From JACSRF01 sp964504445 (lineage in GTDB: Bacteria > Chloroflexota > Anaerolineae > Promineifilales > Promineifilaceae), in the NCBI GenBank assembly GCA_964504445.1, contig CAZDEO010000016.1:13681-77680 (forward strand): a stretch of 64,000 bases of DNA. The letters are read 5' to 3'. The notes under the pieces are model-generated. The model did no database searches, was not told the origin of the DNA, and saw only the letters and a list, made by a program, of their open reading frames with translations. The translations under genes and the position numbers were made by a program. Positions within the stretch are counted from its first letter, which is position 1; each line of letters opens with the position of its first letter. Below, piece after piece: positions 8,612-16,744 of the stretch.

Positions 8612-9457
8612 ATGAGCAAATTTCTTACGCCGGCACAGGTTGCTGAAGCAACGGCCGTTGTCCGCAGCTTCACCTCCCAAAAACCCACCATCGGGCTGGT
8701 GCTGGGTTCTGGCCTTAGCAGCCTGGCTGATGGGCTGACCAACGCCGACATTATTGCCAGCAAAGACATTCCGCATTGGCCCACCTCCACCGTAGCCGGG
8801 CATACCGGGCGATTAATCATTGGCCAACTACATAATCAGCATGTTCTCGTGCTACAAGGACGCTCCCACTATTACGAAGGGTTGTCCATGAGCCAAATTA
8901 CTCTACCCGTAAGAGTAATGCATGGTCTGGGCATCCGCACCCTCATTGTCACCAACGCCGCCGGGGGCATCAACGCCAGCTTTGCCCCTGGCGACCTGAT
9001 GCTCATTAAAGACCATTTGAATATGCTGGGCATGGCAGGACACAACCCTCTGCGCGGCCCCAACGATGACGCTATTGGCCCGCGCTTTCCTGATATGACC
9101 GAACCCTACAGTGCGGAATTACGCCATTTGGCCCACCATGTTGCCCACGAACTGGGTTTTAGCCTACAAGAGGGCGTCTATGCTTATGTTGCCGGCCCCA
9201 GCTATGAAACACCGGCTGAACTGCGCTTTTTGCGCATGGGCGGTGCGGATGCCGTAGGCATGTCTACTGTGCCTTCGGTTATTGTGGCTCGCCATGCCGG
9301 CATGAATGTCTTAGGCATTTCTACTATTACCAATATGGCTGTACCTGACCCGGTGCCGGGCACCAAGTTAACTCACGATGAGGTTTTGGAAACGGGTCAA
9401 CGGGTTATTCCCCGCCTGACAAACTTGATTCATGGGGTTGTGCAGCGGCTACCTTAG
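8612..9457 (+). CDS. punA: purine nucleoside phosphorylase (trimeric PNP-I type)
   Basis: 281 residues. It cleaves inosine or guanosine with phosphate to the free base and ribose 1-phosphate in purine salvage. Motifs of the trimeric class are visible: L-G-S-G-L-S-S-L-A-D (phosphate loop), G-R-S-H-Y-Y-E-G, T-N-A-A-G-G-I-N and G-P-S-Y-E-T-P-A-E with G-A-D-A-V-G-M-S-T and I-T-N-M-A at the C-terminal half. AAGGAAT precedes the ATG. It ends at a strong hairpin terminator and may be co-transcribed with the recombinase. Confidence 0.93.
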   Translation: MSKFLTPAQVAEATAVVRSFTSQKPTIGLVLGSGLSSLADGLTNADIIASKDIPHWPTSTVAGHTGRLIIGQLHNQHVLVLQGRSHYYEGLSMSQITLPVRVMHGLGIRTLIVTNAAGGINASFAPGDLMLIKDHLNMLGMAGHNPLRGPNDDAIGPRFPDMTEPYSAELRHLAHHVAHELGFSLQEGVYAYVAGPSYETPAELRFLRMGGADAVGMSTVPSVIVARHAGMNVLGISTITNMAVPDPVPGTKLTHDEVLETGQRVIPRLTNLIHGVVQRLP

Positions 9458-9481
9458 TGGACAACTTGCCGACGAAAGAAT

Positions 9482-9524
9482 AAAAAGCTGGTGATTGACA
9501 ATGGAGTCTGATCACCAGCTTTTT
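9482..9524. terminator. bidirectional intrinsic terminator after punA
   Basis: A perfect 14-bp stem, AAAAAGCTGGTGAT (9482-9495) with ATCACCAGCTTTTT (9511-9524), around a 15-base loop, ending in five T residues on either strand. Confidence 0.9.
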
Positions 9525-9613
9525 GAGTGCAAGCCCATCAGTACGTCAATTTGTCAGCCTGAAGCGCTAACCGGCTAACAAGCTGAGTGCCTGAGCGCCT
9601 GAATTGACTTTTT

Positions 9614-10387
9614 ATGGAAAGGTTTTACGTCTTCCTAATTCGTAATGATGTTTGGATATACATTCTTTGTGCCTTTGGCCTGTTTTGGTACAGCACAGAG
9701 TTGTGGCGAGCGTGGCAAATTTTGCGTCGGGCAGTGTTTGGTTTGGAACGAGAGACAGGCACGCGGAGGCGCAATAATGCGCTGGCTTTTATGTTCGTTT
9801 TGGGAGCCATTGCGGGTGGCGTTTTTTATGTCAACAGCAGCATCGCCCCGACACTGCCACCAGAACTTTTGCGCCCGCCCACACCCACGCCGGATATTTT
9901 CTCGACGCCGCTTTCCTCGCCGACACCGTTGTATACGGCCGTTCCTCCCACACCCACTGGCGTTTTAGCCCCCACCGTCACCCTGCCCGGCGTGTTGGTA
10001 TTACCTGGGGAAGAGGAAGTAACGCTGGAACCCACGGAAACGGCCGTGCCCGAAGCCACCGCCACCCCTTTCATTGGCTGCCGGGTTAACCTGAACATCA
10101 TCGAACCCGGAGAAGGCAGTGTGGTCAGCGGCATGGTTGCCTTTAGTGGCACGGCCAACACCCCCGACTTCGGTTATTACACCCTGGAAGCCAACGGTCC
10201 GCAAACCAACGGGCAATGGGCTTCGCTGTTGGGGCGTACCATTGACCAACCGGTGAACAATAGCTTTTTGGGCAATGCCGACCTGAGCGAATGGGTGCCT
10301 GGACCCTATCTCATTCGCCTAACGGCCGTAGACCAGCAGGGCAGCACCACCGGCTCCTGCGTCATTCAGGTCACATTAAGTAATTAG
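9614..10387 (+). CDS. membrane-anchored protein with Thr/Pro linker and Ig-like C-terminal domain
   Basis: 257 residues. Two hydrophobic segments (about 10-28 and 55-75) lie either side of a short basic loop. A Thr/Pro-rich linker (about 85-150) leads to a C-terminal domain of about 100 residues starting at G-C-R-V-N-L-N-I, with two cysteines and a beta-rich pattern (S-V-V-S-G-M-V-A-F-S-G-T-A). I read the C-terminal domain as extracytoplasmic and Ig-like, but do not recognise a named family. No ribosome site is obvious. The 3' end runs into heptad repeats shared with rsmD. Confidence 0.6.
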   Translation: MERFYVFLIRNDVWIYILCAFGLFWYSTELWRAWQILRRAVFGLERETGTRRRNNALAFMFVLGAIAGGVFYVNSSIAPTLPPELLRPPTPTPDIFSTPLSSPTPLYTAVPPTPTGVLAPTVTLPGVLVLPGEEEVTLEPTETAVPEATATPFIGCRVNLNIIEPGEGSVVSGMVAFSGTANTPDFGYYTLEANGPQTNGQWASLLGRTIDQPVNNSFLGNADLSEWVPGPYLIRLTAVDQQGSTTGSCVIQVTLSN

Positions 10388-10432
10388 CTGTCAGCCCTTA
10401 GCTGTCAGCACTATCATTGACTATTGGCTATT
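10384..10432. repeat. heptanucleotide repeats overlapping the rsmD 3' end
   Basis: Seven units (TTAGCTG, TCAGCCC, TTAGCTG, TCAGCAC, TATCATT, GACTATT, GGCTATT). The last six codons of rsmD on the minus strand lie in this repeat. Confidence 0.75.
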
Positions 10433-10974
10433 TCGTAAAAATCTAGTTGCGTATTCCCGTATTTTCGTTGGTCGTAGAGGGCCAGGGTTTTGCGAGGAAA
10501 TTCAGCGTATTCTTTGGGGTCAATTTGCACAACGACAATGCCAGTGGGGTTGAGATAGGTTAACGGCCGTTCCGCCACCATCGCCAGCACTTCCGCCCAA
10601 ATGCCCTTGTACTGCGGTGGCGCCACGTACAGCACATCAAACTTCTGAGCCTGCTCCCGCTGCAGAAAAGCAAAGGCGTCAGCCTGCACCACCTGGGCGC
10701 CAGCCCCTAACCCCGTATGCTGCAAATTATCTTTGATGACACGAATGGCAGCATAGGCATTATCTACAAATACCACTTCCTGGGCGCCGCGACTCAGCGC
10801 CTCAATGCCCACCTGCCCCGTTCCGGCGAATAAATCTAGCCAGCGCGTGCCCACCACGTCATGACCCAAAATATTGAAGAGGTTTTCCTTCACCCGGTCC
10901 ATTATTGGCCGGGTTGTGTCCCCTGGAACCTGCTTCAGCTTGCGCCCTTTGGCCCGGCCAGCAATAACCCGCAC
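10414..10974 (-). CDS. rsmD: RsmD, 16S rRNA (guanine966-N2)-methyltransferase
   Basis: 186 residues from a GTG start at 10974, which gives the family-typical beginning V-R-V-I-A-G-R-A-K-G. A longer ATG start at 11001 would lie inside a hairpin and adds nine residues not seen in the family; GGGGGTG lies before the GTG. SAM-binding motif D-L-F-A-G-T-G-Q-V-G-I-E-A-L-S-R-G is at about 50-66. The catalytic motif normally (D/N)PP(Y/F) reads V-A-P-P-Q-Y here. I recall this variant from some other phyla, so it may be a subfamily form rather than damage. The enzyme methylates G966 in the 30S subunit. Confidence 0.88.
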   Translation of the reverse strand: MRVIAGRAKGRKLKQVPGDTTRPIMDRVKENLFNILGHDVVGTRWLDLFAGTGQVGIEALSRGAQEVVFVDNAYAAIRVIKDNLQHTGLGAGAQVVQADAFAFLQREQAQKFDVLYVAPPQYKGIWAEVLAMVAERPLTYLNPTGIVVVQIDPKEYAEFPRKTLALYDQRKYGNTQLDFYEIANSQ

Positions 10975-10992
10975 AAAACACCCCCAAAATAT

Positions 10993-11057
10993 AACCTGCA
11001 ACTTGTAACCGCAAAAAACTGATTACAAGTTGCAGGTTACAAGTTACAAATTACAGC
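10993..11057. repeat. 16-bp inverted repeat with heptanucleotide units
   Basis: AACCTGCAACTTGTAA (10993-11008) is perfectly complementary to 11023-11038. The right arm continues as 7-bp units (TTACAAG, TTGCAGG, TTACAAG, TTACAAA, TTACAGC) up to the sucD stop codon. On the minus strand it lies between sucD and rsmD and may act as a weak terminator or mRNA-stabilising hairpin. Confidence 0.8.
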
Positions 11058-11945
11058 CTATGCCTTACCCATGCGCCGGGCCACTATTTTGGCAATGTCA
11101 TCCGGGTTCTCTGCCACCGGAATTCCGGCAGCCCGTAAAGCCTCAATTTTCCCTTCGGCCGTACCGCTTTTACCTTCAACAATGGCTCCGGCATGACCCA
11201 TACGCCGTCCGGGTGGGGCAGTACGCCCGGCAATGAAAGAAGTCACTGGCTTAGACACGTGCTCTTTAATGAAAGCCGCCGCCTGCTCTTCCGCATTACC
11301 GCCAATCTCGCCAATCATGACGATGTGTTCCGTCTCCGGGTCAGCTTCAAAAAGCTTTAGCACGTCAATAAAGTCAGTGCCGTTAATGGGGTCGCCCCCA
11401 ATGCCTACGCAGGTGGTTTGCCCAAGGCCCAGACGGGTTAGGGCATCAATAACCTCATAGGTTAGCGTACCGCTTTTGGAGACAACCCCCACCGGCCCGG
11501 GCATGGCAATGCTTCCCGGAATGAAGCCTACTTTGGCCTGACCGGGCGTTAGCAGACCGGGGCAGTTTGGCCCTACCAACCGCACGCCTTTGGCGTCCAG
11601 ATAAGCCCGCGCGCCAATCATGTCCAGCACGGGAATGTGCTCGGTCAGGCACACAACTAGGTCTACGCCAGCATCCGTAGCTTCGTAAATGGCGTCCACA
11701 GCAAAGCGCGCAGGGACGATTATCATTGAAGCATTGGCCCCTGTCTCGGCCACAGCTTCGGCAATGGTGTCAAACACGGGCACTTGCTGACCGGCGGCCT
11801 CAAAAATCTGGCCACCTTTGCCGGGGGTAACGCCGGCGACAACTTTTGTGCCGTACTCCATCATTTGGGTGGTATGGAAGCTGCCTTCGCGCCCGGTAAT
11901 GCCCGAAACGACTACCCGGGTGTTTTTATTGATGAGAATGCTCAT
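11058..11945 (-). CDS. sucD: succinyl-CoA synthetase alpha subunit
   Basis: 295 residues. The CoA-binding domain starts V-V-V-S-G-I-T-G-R-E-G and the ligase domain carries the phosphorylated His in R-R-M-G-H-A-G-A-I-V near the C-terminus. G-P-N-C-P-G and S-K-S-G-T-L-T-Y-E are also visible. With SucC it interconverts succinyl-CoA and succinate with nucleotide formation in the TCA cycle. The start ATG lies one base after the sucC stop, and its AAGGAGG ribosome site is inside sucC, so the two are translationally coupled. Confidence 0.96.
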   Translation of the reverse strand: MSILINKNTRVVVSGITGREGSFHTTQMMEYGTKVVAGVTPGKGGQIFEAAGQQVPVFDTIAEAVAETGANASMIIVPARFAVDAIYEATDAGVDLVVCLTEHIPVLDMIGARAYLDAKGVRLVGPNCPGLLTPGQAKVGFIPGSIAMPGPVGVVSKSGTLTYEVIDALTRLGLGQTTCVGIGGDPINGTDFIDVLKLFEADPETEHIVMIGEIGGNAEEQAAAFIKEHVSKPVTSFIAGRTAPPGRRMGHAGAIVEGKSGTAEGKIEALRAAGIPVAENPDDIAKIVARRMGKA

Positions 11946-11946
11946 G

Positions 11947-13092
11947 TTAATTTGCCTCCTTGGCCAAGGTTACGGCTTTCTGGGCGGCGTCGGAAAGGGT
12001 AACGGCCGTTTCCATCTGCGCATCCGCCAAAATCGCCATCCCTTCAGCCGCATTGGTGCCCGCCAAACGCACCACAAAGGGCACATCCGTCTCCACCTGC
12101 TCCAGGGCAGCAATGATCCCTTTGGCCACCTCATCCCCACGCGTAATCCCGCCAAAAATATTGATCAGCACCGCTTCCACGTTCTCATCAGACAAAATGA
12201 GACGAAGCGCCGTGGCTACCTGCTCCGCTTTGGCGCCGCCGCCAATATCCAAGAAATTGGCTGGGGAACCCCCAAACAGCTTGATGACGTCCATGGTGGT
12301 CATGGCCAGGCCAGCGCCATTAACCATGCAGCCAATATTGCCATCTAGCTTAATGAAGTTGATACCTGCTTCGCGGGCTTTTTTCTCGGCTTCTGGCTCT
12401 TCGCTGGTGTCACGCATTTCCACAATGGCGGGCTGGCGGAAAAGGCTGCTATCGTCAATAGACATCTTGCCATCCAGCGCCATCAGCTTGCCTTCGCCCG
12501 TGATAACCAAAGGATTTACTTCGGTTAGCGAAGCGTCGTTGGCTTTGAAGCAGGCATAGAGGCTGGCTACAATTTTATGAAAGTCGCGCCATAGTTCTCG
12601 CGGCATGCCCATTTTGCCAGCAATGTAGTTGGACTGGTAGCTCTTGACGCCCAAGAAGGGGTCAATGTGGACTTTGATAATTTTTTCTGGGGTTTCTTCG
12701 GCTACTTGTTCAATGTCCATGCCGCCAGCAGCCGAGGCCATAATCATGGGGCGGCGTTGGGCGCGGTCAATTAGCACCGCCAGATAGATTTCCTGGTCAA
12801 TGCCCCCAGGAGCTAATTCGTCTACCAACACCTGGCGCACGGTTAGCCCTTTAATGTCCATGCCTAAAATTTGCGCGGCGGCAACTTCTGCCTCGGCAGC
12901 GCTATGGGCCAGCTTGACGCCGCCAGCCTTGCCACGCCCACCGGTATGTACCTGGGCTTTTACCACCACATGGCCACCCAAATCTGCGGCGATTTTTGCG
13001 GCCTCGGCTGGTGTCCGGGCAACTTCGCCTTGAGGAATGGGCACGCCATGTTCGGCAAAGAGTCGTTTTGCCTGAAATTCGTGCAGATTCAC
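11947..13092 (-). CDS. sucC: succinyl-CoA synthetase beta subunit
   Basis: 381 residues, beginning M-N-L-H-E-F-Q-A-K from a GTG codon with AAGGAG in front. The ATP-grasp domain (V-V-V-K-A-Q-V-H-T-G-G-R-G-K-A-G-G-V) and the C-terminal CoA-ligase domain (F-L-D-I-G-G-G-A, I-F-G-G-I-T-R-G) are complete. It provides the nucleotide- and succinate-binding half of the enzyme. It is first in a sucC-sucD operon whose 5' UTR contains a 21-bp palindrome and a TATAAT at 13247-13242. Confidence 0.96.
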   Translation of the reverse strand: MNLHEFQAKRLFAEHGVPIPQGEVARTPAEAAKIAADLGGHVVVKAQVHTGGRGKAGGVKLAHSAAEAEVAAAQILGMDIKGLTVRQVLVDELAPGGIDQEIYLAVLIDRAQRRPMIMASAAGGMDIEQVAEETPEKIIKVHIDPFLGVKSYQSNYIAGKMGMPRELWRDFHKIVASLYACFKANDASLTEVNPLVITGEGKLMALDGKMSIDDSSLFRQPAIVEMRDTSEEPEAEKKAREAGINFIKLDGNIGCMVNGAGLAMTTMDVIKLFGGSPANFLDIGGGAKAEQVATALRLILSDENVEAVLINIFGGITRGDEVAKGIIAALEQVETDVPFVVRLAGTNAAEGMAILADAQMETAVTLSDAAQKAVTLAKEAN

Positions 13093-13189
13093 TGATAACT
13101 CCTTTTGTTCGTGGGATTTGGTGTTTTGCGGGAAACGGCCGTTGGCCTACCCCGCACGTTTCGAAACACAAATTGCCATACAGATAGAG

Positions 13190-13210
13190 AGGCGAACAAA
13201 TTGTTCGCCT
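13190..13210. promoter_or_regulatory. 21-bp palindrome in the sucCD leader
   Basis: AGGCGAACAA-A-TTGTTCGCCT is a perfect palindrome around one central base. On the minus strand it lies roughly 25-45 bases downstream of the start predicted by TATAAT (13247-13242), so it may be an operator or a 5'-UTR hairpin. CGAAC-N5-GTTCG resembles Gram-positive LexA boxes (N4), but the spacing is wrong. The 293-base gap 13093-13385 also holds a GTTTCGAAAC palindrome near 13159 and nothing else I can name. Confidence 0.55.
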
Positions 13211-13385
13211 CCAGTTGATGAATTGTTTAATGTACAGAAAGATTATAGCACGCTCCTAAACCTGCGGCGAACAGCGAAAGACATGCGACCAATGTCCCCT
13301 TGACAGCAGTTTATTTGGAGGTTGATAATGGGGATGCCATGCTTTTGGCCAGTATCGGTAATCATTAAGGCAGGCAGGGAGGTTT

Positions 13386-13973
13386 ATGAACGAGGATGTA
13401 GCCCTGGCAGCTTCGTACACTTCAGATTCTGAAATTGAGGACTTGATTGCTGCCAACAAGCTGTTACGCATTTTGCATCCGGCTATTAAGGCGCAGGCAG
13501 AGCGTGCGTTGAGCCAGGGAAAACCAATGCCTTTTGTTTTGCAACATAAAGGCCATTTTTATATCTCGCTTATCCAGGTAGAGGATGATAAAAAGCGCAA
13601 GCACTTCTATAGTTTGATCCAGCAGCGCCAAGCCGGCGAGCAGGTAAGCGTAGAGGAACTACCACCAGCAATTCAGCAAGTATTGGAACCCGAATTGACG
13701 CTGATGGGACGCCTATTTGGTGCGTTGTTGTTGGGTGCAGTAGCGGGAATTGCCACCGGCGTATTGGCCATGGCTTTGGCAACGTTGGTTGTTAATGGCA
13801 TAACGTGGCTAGGGCAACGCAGTGTAGGGCAATTTGCGGGGATGGAGGTAACGGCCGTTTCCTTCATCATCTTTACCTTGGTAGGCTGGGCAGCGGCAGG
13901 TCTCCTGACCTGGCGTAAGCCGCACCTCTGGGTTGGTTGGGGTACAAACACCGATATTTTGCGTCGCAAATAA
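13386..13973 (+). CDS. small membrane protein of unknown function
   Basis: 195 residues. A charged cytosolic N-terminal half (about 1-110; it mentions no known motif, but K-H-F-Y-S-L-I-Q-Q-R-Q looks helical) is followed by two glycine/alanine-rich membrane segments at about 115-145 and 155-178 and a basic tail ending R-R-K. I do not recognise a family. GGGAGG six bases before the ATG supports the start. It stands alone, divergent from sucCD and convergent with the foldase gene. Confidence 0.6.
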   Translation: MNEDVALAASYTSDSEIEDLIAANKLLRILHPAIKAQAERALSQGKPMPFVLQHKGHFYISLIQVEDDKKRKHFYSLIQQRQAGEQVSVEELPPAIQQVLEPELTLMGRLFGALLLGAVAGIATGVLAMALATLVVNGITWLGQRSVGQFAGMEVTAVSFIIFTLVGWAAAGLLTWRKPHLWVGWGTNTDILRRK

Positions 13974-13993
13974 TTTTATCACCCAATTTAAGC

Positions 13994-14028
13994 AACAAGG
14001 CCAGAGGTTGAAGTCCTCCGGCCTTGTT
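13994..14028. terminator. terminator between convergent genes
   Basis: AACAAGGCCAGAGG (13994-14007) pairs with CCTCCGGCCTTGTT (14015-14028) with one mismatch, loop of seven, followed by AGTTTTG. It can serve both the membrane-protein gene and the foldase gene. Confidence 0.75.
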
Positions 14029-14062
14029 AGTTTTGCGTAAACGCCAATTGCGTGCGCCCTAA

Positions 14063-15433
14063 TTACTCTTCAACGGGGGTCACCGCTGGCGCCGGGGTAG
14101 GTTGCGTCAGGAAAATGGGGTCCAAAATCGGCTGGCTAGGAACCCGGCTCCGCCAATTTTCATACAGTTGCACACCTTGAGCAACCTGGGAGCGCACATA
14201 AGTGTCAAGCAGTTGCGCTTTTAGCTGGTCAATGGTGTTCTGCGCCAATTCGCGTTCTTCGCGCCCACTAACTTGTATGATGAGATATTGATCGGGTTGT
14301 TCTTCAGCAGCCCCAGACCGTACCAACACATCGCTAGCCTGGCCAACGGGTAGGGAAAAGGCAGCGACAGCAATTTCCTCATTGTAAATAGACGCCAGAT
14401 CACCCTGGGTGCGCCAGATGTTTTCTAGAGCGCGGGCTCCGGGGAAAAAGGCCGTTTCCGAATCGACCGGTGTACTTCTTACGGTATTCCAAACGGTTAA
14501 ATAGCCCTCCGTTTCAATCATGGCCAGGGCTTCATTGGCATCAGCCTCTGTCGCAAAGGTCAATACGTAAATGCTAGCCTGTTCGGCTTCCGTTTGCAGG
14601 TTGGCCTCTTCAGCCAGGGCCTCGGTCAGGCGTTCGCGGTAAAGCTGAGTACGAACATACTCCCGGAAGGTCTCCTCCTTCACATTGTAGTCACGCAAAC
14701 GCGCAATTTCTTCGCCCAGTCGTTCTTGGAAGGCTTCCTCTGATACCGGCGTGGCGGTAGGCCCGGGGGTGCTGGTGGGGCCGGTAGTAGGTGTGGGAGA
14801 AGGCACGGCCGTTGGCACGACCTCCGTGATCACTGGCGTAGGAATAGGGGTAAGAGAAGGTGTGGGTACGGCCGTTTGCGTCGCCGTCGGCATAGGCGTA
14901 GGCAACCCGCCCCCATAGTAACCAAAAGCCTCACCCAGCGCCTCATTCACATCCGCATCTGTCACCGTAATACCACGGGCTTCAGACGCCTCACGAATGA
15001 TCGCTTCCTCCACCATCAAATCCAGGGTGTTTTGCCCCAACAATTCCGCATCCTGCAAATCCAAAATCGTCTGTCCCGCAAACTGCTGAATCAGCCCAAC
15101 ATCACCACCAAAGGCTTCAAGCTGCGTCTCCAGGAAAATGATGCGCTGCGCACGCTCATACACAACCCGGTCTTGCCACTCACGTAGAGAAATCTTTCTT
15201 TCTCCCGTAACTCCCAATGTGGCGTCTACAAAGCTAATCTCAGCAACAGTGCGGTTGGGAGCCACAACCAACTCAACAACTAATCCAACAATCACAACCA
15301 ACAGCACTAAAGCCACAACCGCGGCAACGCCTATACGTATTTGGCGCAACTGCTGATCTTGCTTACGTTTGCGTAAAATCTCCTTACGAGACTCCCGCTC
15401 TATGATTACTTGTTTTTCGTTTTTCTTGGCCAT
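14063..15433 (-). CDS. membrane-anchored SurA/parvulin-like foldase
   Basis: 456 residues. A very basic cytosolic start (about 1-33) is followed by one membrane anchor (34-58). A SurA-N-like helical domain follows (about 75-175: E-A-I-I-R-E-A-S-E-A-R-G-I-T-V-T-D-A-D-V). A Thr/Pro-rich insert of about 50 residues interrupts that domain at about 178-230. A degenerate PpiC-type rotamase domain lies at about 285-400. It is expected to act outside the membrane on exported proteins. Ile/Asp-rich parvulin active-site residues are hard to place, so chaperone activity is safer than isomerase activity. Transcribed after, and separated by a terminator from, rpsR. Confidence 0.7.
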   Translation of the reverse strand: MAKKNEKQVIIERESRKEILRKRKQDQQLRQIRIGVAAVVALVLLVVIVGLVVELVVAPNRTVAEISFVDATLGVTGERKISLREWQDRVVYERAQRIIFLETQLEAFGGDVGLIQQFAGQTILDLQDAELLGQNTLDLMVEEAIIREASEARGITVTDADVNEALGEAFGYYGGGLPTPMPTATQTAVPTPSLTPIPTPVITEVVPTAVPSPTPTTGPTSTPGPTATPVSEEAFQERLGEEIARLRDYNVKEETFREYVRTQLYRERLTEALAEEANLQTEAEQASIYVLTFATEADANEALAMIETEGYLTVWNTVRSTPVDSETAFFPGARALENIWRTQGDLASIYNEEIAVAAFSLPVGQASDVLVRSGAAEEQPDQYLIIQVSGREERELAQNTIDQLKAQLLDTYVRSQVAQGVQLYENWRSRVPSQPILDPIFLTQPTPAPAVTPVEE

Positions 15434-15485
15434 ATCAATATTACATGGTTATCTGAACCGAAAATCGCTCAGCTTAAACAAAACA

Positions 15486-15509
15486 AACGCAGATATACTA
15501 ATCTGCGTT
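15486..15509 (-). terminator. terminator of the rpsF-ssb-rpsR operon
   Basis: AACGCAGAT (15486-15494) pairs with ATCTGCGTT (15501-15509). On the minus strand the stem is followed by TGTTTTGTTT. Confidence 0.8.
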
Positions 15510-15546
15510 GCCTGTTTCATGTTATATAACCAGCAAATCGCCCTGA

Positions 15547-15786
15547 TTACTCGGCCACAAAGGGCAACAGCGCGATATGTCGGGCACGTTTTACCGCAAC
15601 GGCTAAGGCGCGCTGATGCTTGGCGCAGGTTCCGGTCTGGCGGCGCGGGCGAATACGGCCGTACTCATTCACATACCGCCCCAACATCTCCGACTGCTTG
15701 TAATCAATTACTTCCACACCATCTACACAAAAAGCGCAAATCTTTTTTCTTCTGCGAAATCTTCTGTTCGGTCTTGTATCTTGCAT
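15547..15786 (-). CDS. rpsR: 30S ribosomal protein S18
   Basis: 79 residues. The family core is clear (K-I-C-A-F-C, V-I-D-Y-K, L-G-R-Y-V-N-E-Y-G-R-I-R-P-R-R-Q-T-G-T-C-A-K-H-Q-R). The C-x2-C plus C-x2-H pattern marks the zinc-binding (C+) form of S18. It sits next to S6 in the platform of the small subunit. GGAGG precedes the ATG, and it is last in the rpsF-ssb-rpsR operon. Confidence 0.97.
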   Translation of the reverse strand: MQDTRPNRRFRRRKKICAFCVDGVEVIDYKQSEMLGRYVNEYGRIRPRRQTGTCAKHQRALAVAVKRARHIALLPFVAE

Positions 15787-15844
15787 TGATCAATCCTCCA
15801 ACCGGGCACAACGATATCCCGCAAACCCGGCAAATACCTATCTA

Positions 15845-16192
15845 TTAAACATCAACACCATGGTCGGACAAGACAATCATCTCCTGCGCCACAACTTCTG
15901 TACGAAAGTGCTTGCGGCCCGCACCATCTTCCCAACTCCGCGTTTGCAAGCGGCCTTCAACGTAAACTTGATCTTGTCCTGCTAAACACCGGCCACACAC
16001 TTCCGCCAGATTGCCCCAGGCCACCACACTAAACCAATCGGTCTCCTCGCGAGTTTCCCCATCGAGTGTCACCCAAGTACGGGGTGCCCCAACGCTAAAA
16101 GAGGCAATGGTCCGCCCTCCCGGCGTATAACGCAATTCTGGGGCATCATCTACCCAGCCAATGAGCATGACCTTGTTTAAACCTTGGGGCAT
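15845..16192 (-). CDS. ssb: single-stranded DNA-binding protein, short form
   Basis: 115 residues from the ATG at 16192 (M-P-Q-G-L-N-K-V-M-L-I-G), preceded by AAAGG. Upstream in-frame codons overlap the rpsF end and look non-coding. An OB-fold covers the whole protein (S-F-S-V-G, T-D-W-F-S-V-V-A-W-G-N-L-A-E, V-Y-V-E-G-R-L-Q-T-R-S-W). It ends D-H-G-V-D-V with no flexible linker and no acidic tail, which is the part that recruits partner proteins in canonical SSB. A second, full-length SSB elsewhere in the genome is therefore likely. Confidence 0.92.
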   Translation of the reverse strand: MPQGLNKVMLIGWVDDAPELRYTPGGRTIASFSVGAPRTWVTLDGETREETDWFSVVAWGNLAEVCGRCLAGQDQVYVEGRLQTRSWEDGAGRKHFRTEVVAQEMIVLSDHGVDV

Positions 16193-16223
16193 GTTCCGGC
16201 CTTTCAGACAATCCAGGCGGCAG

Positions 16224-16517
16224 CTAACTATCCTTGCGTACAAACATGTAGCGCAAGACGTCTTCCGTATACTGCAAATTGCGCTCAATTTCACTTATCC
16301 GCTCTGGCGCAACTTTTGCTTTGTAATAGAGATAGAATCCCCGATTGTTCTTTTGAATGGGGTAAGCCATCTCGCGCATACCCCAATGGTCTGCTTTGAG
16401 ATGCTCCATCTCAGCCTCACTGGGCGCAAGCCAATTTTGGATGCGTTCAATCAGCGCCGTCCGGGCCTCGTCTTCTAATTCAGGTTGCAAAATAATGGTG
16501 ATTTCGTATTCTCGCAC
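16224..16517 (-). CDS. rpsF: 30S ribosomal protein S6
   Basis: 97 residues, starting R-E-Y-E-I-T-I-I-L-Q-P-E-L from GTG with AAGGAGGT upstream; an ATG five bases before it is out of frame. The family core (Y-P-I-Q-K-N-N-R-G-F-Y-L-Y-Y, R-Y-M-F-V-R) is intact. It binds S18 and 16S rRNA. First gene of the rpsF-ssb-rpsR operon, and divergent from the GH99-like gene. Confidence 0.96.
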   Translation of the reverse strand: MREYEITIILQPELEDEARTALIERIQNWLAPSEAEMEHLKADHWGMREMAYPIQKNNRGFYLYYKAKVAPERISEIERNLQYTEDVLRYMFVRKDS

Positions 16518-16706
16518 GTTGCATTAACCTCCTTTCCTTGGAATGACTCTGGCGAGTGTTGCCCTCATTTTGTTGGCCTATTCAGGCTCAAAAGACCCCT
16601 TCAGGCCGCAATGAGAGCGGAAAGCAGCAACTATTCGCTATTAAATTTTTATAGTGCTGCGCAACGAGTTGAATATCATAGCACAAATCTTGTGGCCGAC
16701 AAGGTT

Positions 16707-16733
16707 TTGACGTCCACAGTGGGACAGTATAAT
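16707..16733 (+). promoter_or_regulatory. promoter of the GH99-like gene
   Basis: TTGACG (16707-16712) and TATAAT (16728-16733), spacing 15. The predicted start is about 16740, leaving only some five bases before the ATG at 16745, so the mRNA looks almost leaderless. Confidence 0.6.
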
Positions 16734-16744
16734 ATCCACAGGTT

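Noticed and set aside
13190..13210. LexA/SOS box
   Set aside because: The half sites CGAAC and GTTCG are five bases apart rather than four, and sucCD is not an SOS gene.
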